DNA of 64,000 nt from NCBI GenBank assembly GCA_023957315.1, contig JAMLHE010000002.1:1-64000 (forward strand), read 5' to 3'. Source of the stretch: Candidatus Kapaibacterium sp. (lineage in GTDB: Bacteria > Bacteroidota > Ignavibacteria > Kapaibacteriales > UBA2268). A program made the position numbers and the translations under genes. The notes beneath the pieces were generated by a model. The model had not been told where the DNA came from and searched no databases. It saw only the letters and a program-made list of their open reading frames with translations. Every line of letters starts with the position of its first letter. Position 1 is the stretch's first letter. Positions 62,977 to 64,000 of this stretch are shown here, one piece after another.

Positions 62977-64000
62977 TTAATTATTTTTGAAATACTTTTG
63001 TAATAGTGAAAGTAATTTACCTTTCAAAATTGGTTTTGTAATATAGTCATCGCATCCGGCTTCCAGCGCTTTTTCCATGTCTCCCGCTAGTGCGAAAGCC
63101 GTTTGGGCAATTATAACAACCTTTTTATTGAATTTACGGATTTCACGGGTGGCGTCGTAGCCGTTCATTTCAGGCATTTGAATATCTATAAGTATGACAT
63201 CAAGGTCTTGGGTGTTGCGACAAAGGTTAACCGTTTCAACTCCTGTTCCGGCTTCCAGTATCTCCGCACTATAATCATTTACTATAATCGAAATAAAATC
63301 CCTTGAGGGTTTATCGTCTTCGGCAATTAGAATTTTTAGTTTTTTAACATCGTTGATTTTCTCTAAAGGTTTAGGTTGGCGGTCAATGGTTTCCGCAGCC
63401 GGTTTGCTTGTGCATGGCAATGTAAAATAGAATGTGGAGCCTTTGCTCTCTTCGCTTTCCACCCATATTTTGCCACCGAGCATTTCCACATAAGCTCTAG
63501 AAATGGCTAATCCCAAACCGGAGCCCTGCCTTGCCATTTTATCAACGATATCAGCTTGGATAAAACGCTCAAAAATGGCTTGCTGCCGTTCGGCGGGAAT
63601 ACCGATACCTGTATCTTTTACGTAAAATTCCAAGCTGTCTTCCTGAATCATACAACCCACTTTTATCATTCCTGATTCGGTATATTTTATGGCATTTTTA
63701 ATCAGGTTAGTAAGGATGGAATCCAGTTTACTTTGGTCGGTAGAAATTACGGTAACTGTTTTTGGCACCTCATTTTCCAAAATCAATTTCAACCCTTTGT
63801 TAATGGCTTCGGTAGTAAAAAACCGTATAATTTCAGCAAGTCGTTGCTGAACATCAACTTCTTTTAAAACAACGGTAACAATACCTGCTTCGATTCTCGA
63901 GATTTCCACTATGTCATTAACTGTGTTCAACATTCGCTGCCCGCTCTGTTTTACAATGCTTATGTATTCCTCTTTTTCTTCGCTGGTTAGGTCAGGATCA
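62977..64000 (-). CDS. Histidine kinase-receiver hybrid, N-terminal part outside the window
   Basis: The frame is open to the window edge, so the start lies beyond 64000. The visible part starts within HisKA (EEYISIVKQSGQRMLNTVNDIVEISRIEAG). It has a HATPase domain (LTNLIKNAIKYTESG, DTGIGIPAERQQ, GSGLGLAISRAYVEMLGG) and a C-terminal receiver (VILIDIQMPEMNGYDA, ITKPILKGKLLSLL). Upstream PAS domains are likely. It ends 4 bp before the repeated GGCAGACAATTAAATAA block. It is separated from the other four kinase genes by a recurrent spacer, so it may belong to a different unit. Confidence 0.93.
   Translation of the reverse strand, partial: DPDLTSEEKEEYISIVKQSGQRMLNTVNDIVEISRIEAGIVTVVLKEVDVQQRLAEIIRFFTTEAINKGLKLILENEVPKTVTVISTDQSKLDSILTNLIKNAIKYTESGMIKVGCMIQEDSLEFYVKDTGIGIPAERQQAIFERFIQADIVDKMARQGSGLGLAISRAYVEMLGGKIWVESEESKGSTFYFTLPCTSKPAAETIDRQPKPLEKINDVKKLKILIAEDDKPSRDFISIIVNDYSAEILEAGTGVETVNLCRNTQDLDVILIDIQMPEMNGYDATREIRKFNKKVVIIAQTAFALAGDMEKALEAGCDDYITKPILKGKLLSLLQKYFKNN

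Noticed and set aside
1-64000. tRNA, rRNA or riboswitch
   Set aside because: Reading both strands by eye I saw no cloverleaf with a conserved T-loop, no rRNA segments, and no riboswitch core I could support.

Overview
The window looks like chromosome from a member of the Bacteroidota/FCB group, possibly an Ignavibacteria- or Kapabacteria-like lineage. Two proteins end in type IX secretion (T9SS) sorting domains. Several genes are preceded by the Bacteroidota-type promoter TTTG-N17-20-TAnnTTTG. The gene content (GH57 branching enzyme, DUF2851, DUF3467, PorT-like barrel, PiT permease with cytoplasmic tail) fits the same group. The assignment is an inference from content and not a phylogeny. I found no tRNA, rRNA or CRISPR array.

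Region 1 (1-3.4 kb): the end of a T9SS protein gene and its terminator, a complete IS3-family element with a predicted -1 frameshift site, a palindromic MITE-like repeat, and a secreted Asp-box propeller protein with a T9SS tail.

Region 2 (3.4-32.7 kb) is a housekeeping block: glycogen phosphorylase, an FAD/NAD(P) reductase followed by hemW, a PiT phosphate permease, a PAS-only protein, murA, an Nramp homologue with an altered metal site, DUF2851, TPR proteins, an S66 peptidase, a Rel/SpoT protein whose synthetase domain looks dead, small envelope proteins, and a GH57 branching enzyme. It ends in a tight operon: flippase, UDP-galactopyranose mutase, HAD-UbiA, DprE1-like and DprE2-like. These are the genes for galactofuranose and polyprenyl-phospho-arabinofuranose donors, best known from mycobacteria, which suggests an arabinan- or galactan-containing surface glycan.

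Region 3 (32.8-36.1 kb) is decaying: DUF3943, a fragment of a LolA-like protein, a YtfJ-like protein, a half-length TetR, the N-terminal part of a Fic protein, and a stray antitoxin tail.

Region 4 (36.1-45.2 kb) holds argB-D-C-J and argG-H on the minus strand. A BrnT/BrnA toxin-antitoxin pair and two immunity-type genes (SMI1/KNR4 and DUF4375) lie between the two halves. An 85-bp direct repeat carrying the brnA tail flanks argH-argG.

Region 5 (45.3-64 kb) is accessory, with every gene on the minus strand: an OmpA protein, McrBC, a BRO-N/Fic fusion, a sugar epimerase, small proteins, a serine hydrolase and a large histidine-kinase cluster that runs off the end. Unrelated genes here are separated by related spacers carrying the promoter and a conserved AAATAAAYGAGTT block. 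Several units begin and end in complementary boundary sequences. I read this tentatively as a cassette-like (attC-like) array with no integrase in view; it is the best candidate here for an undescribed system.
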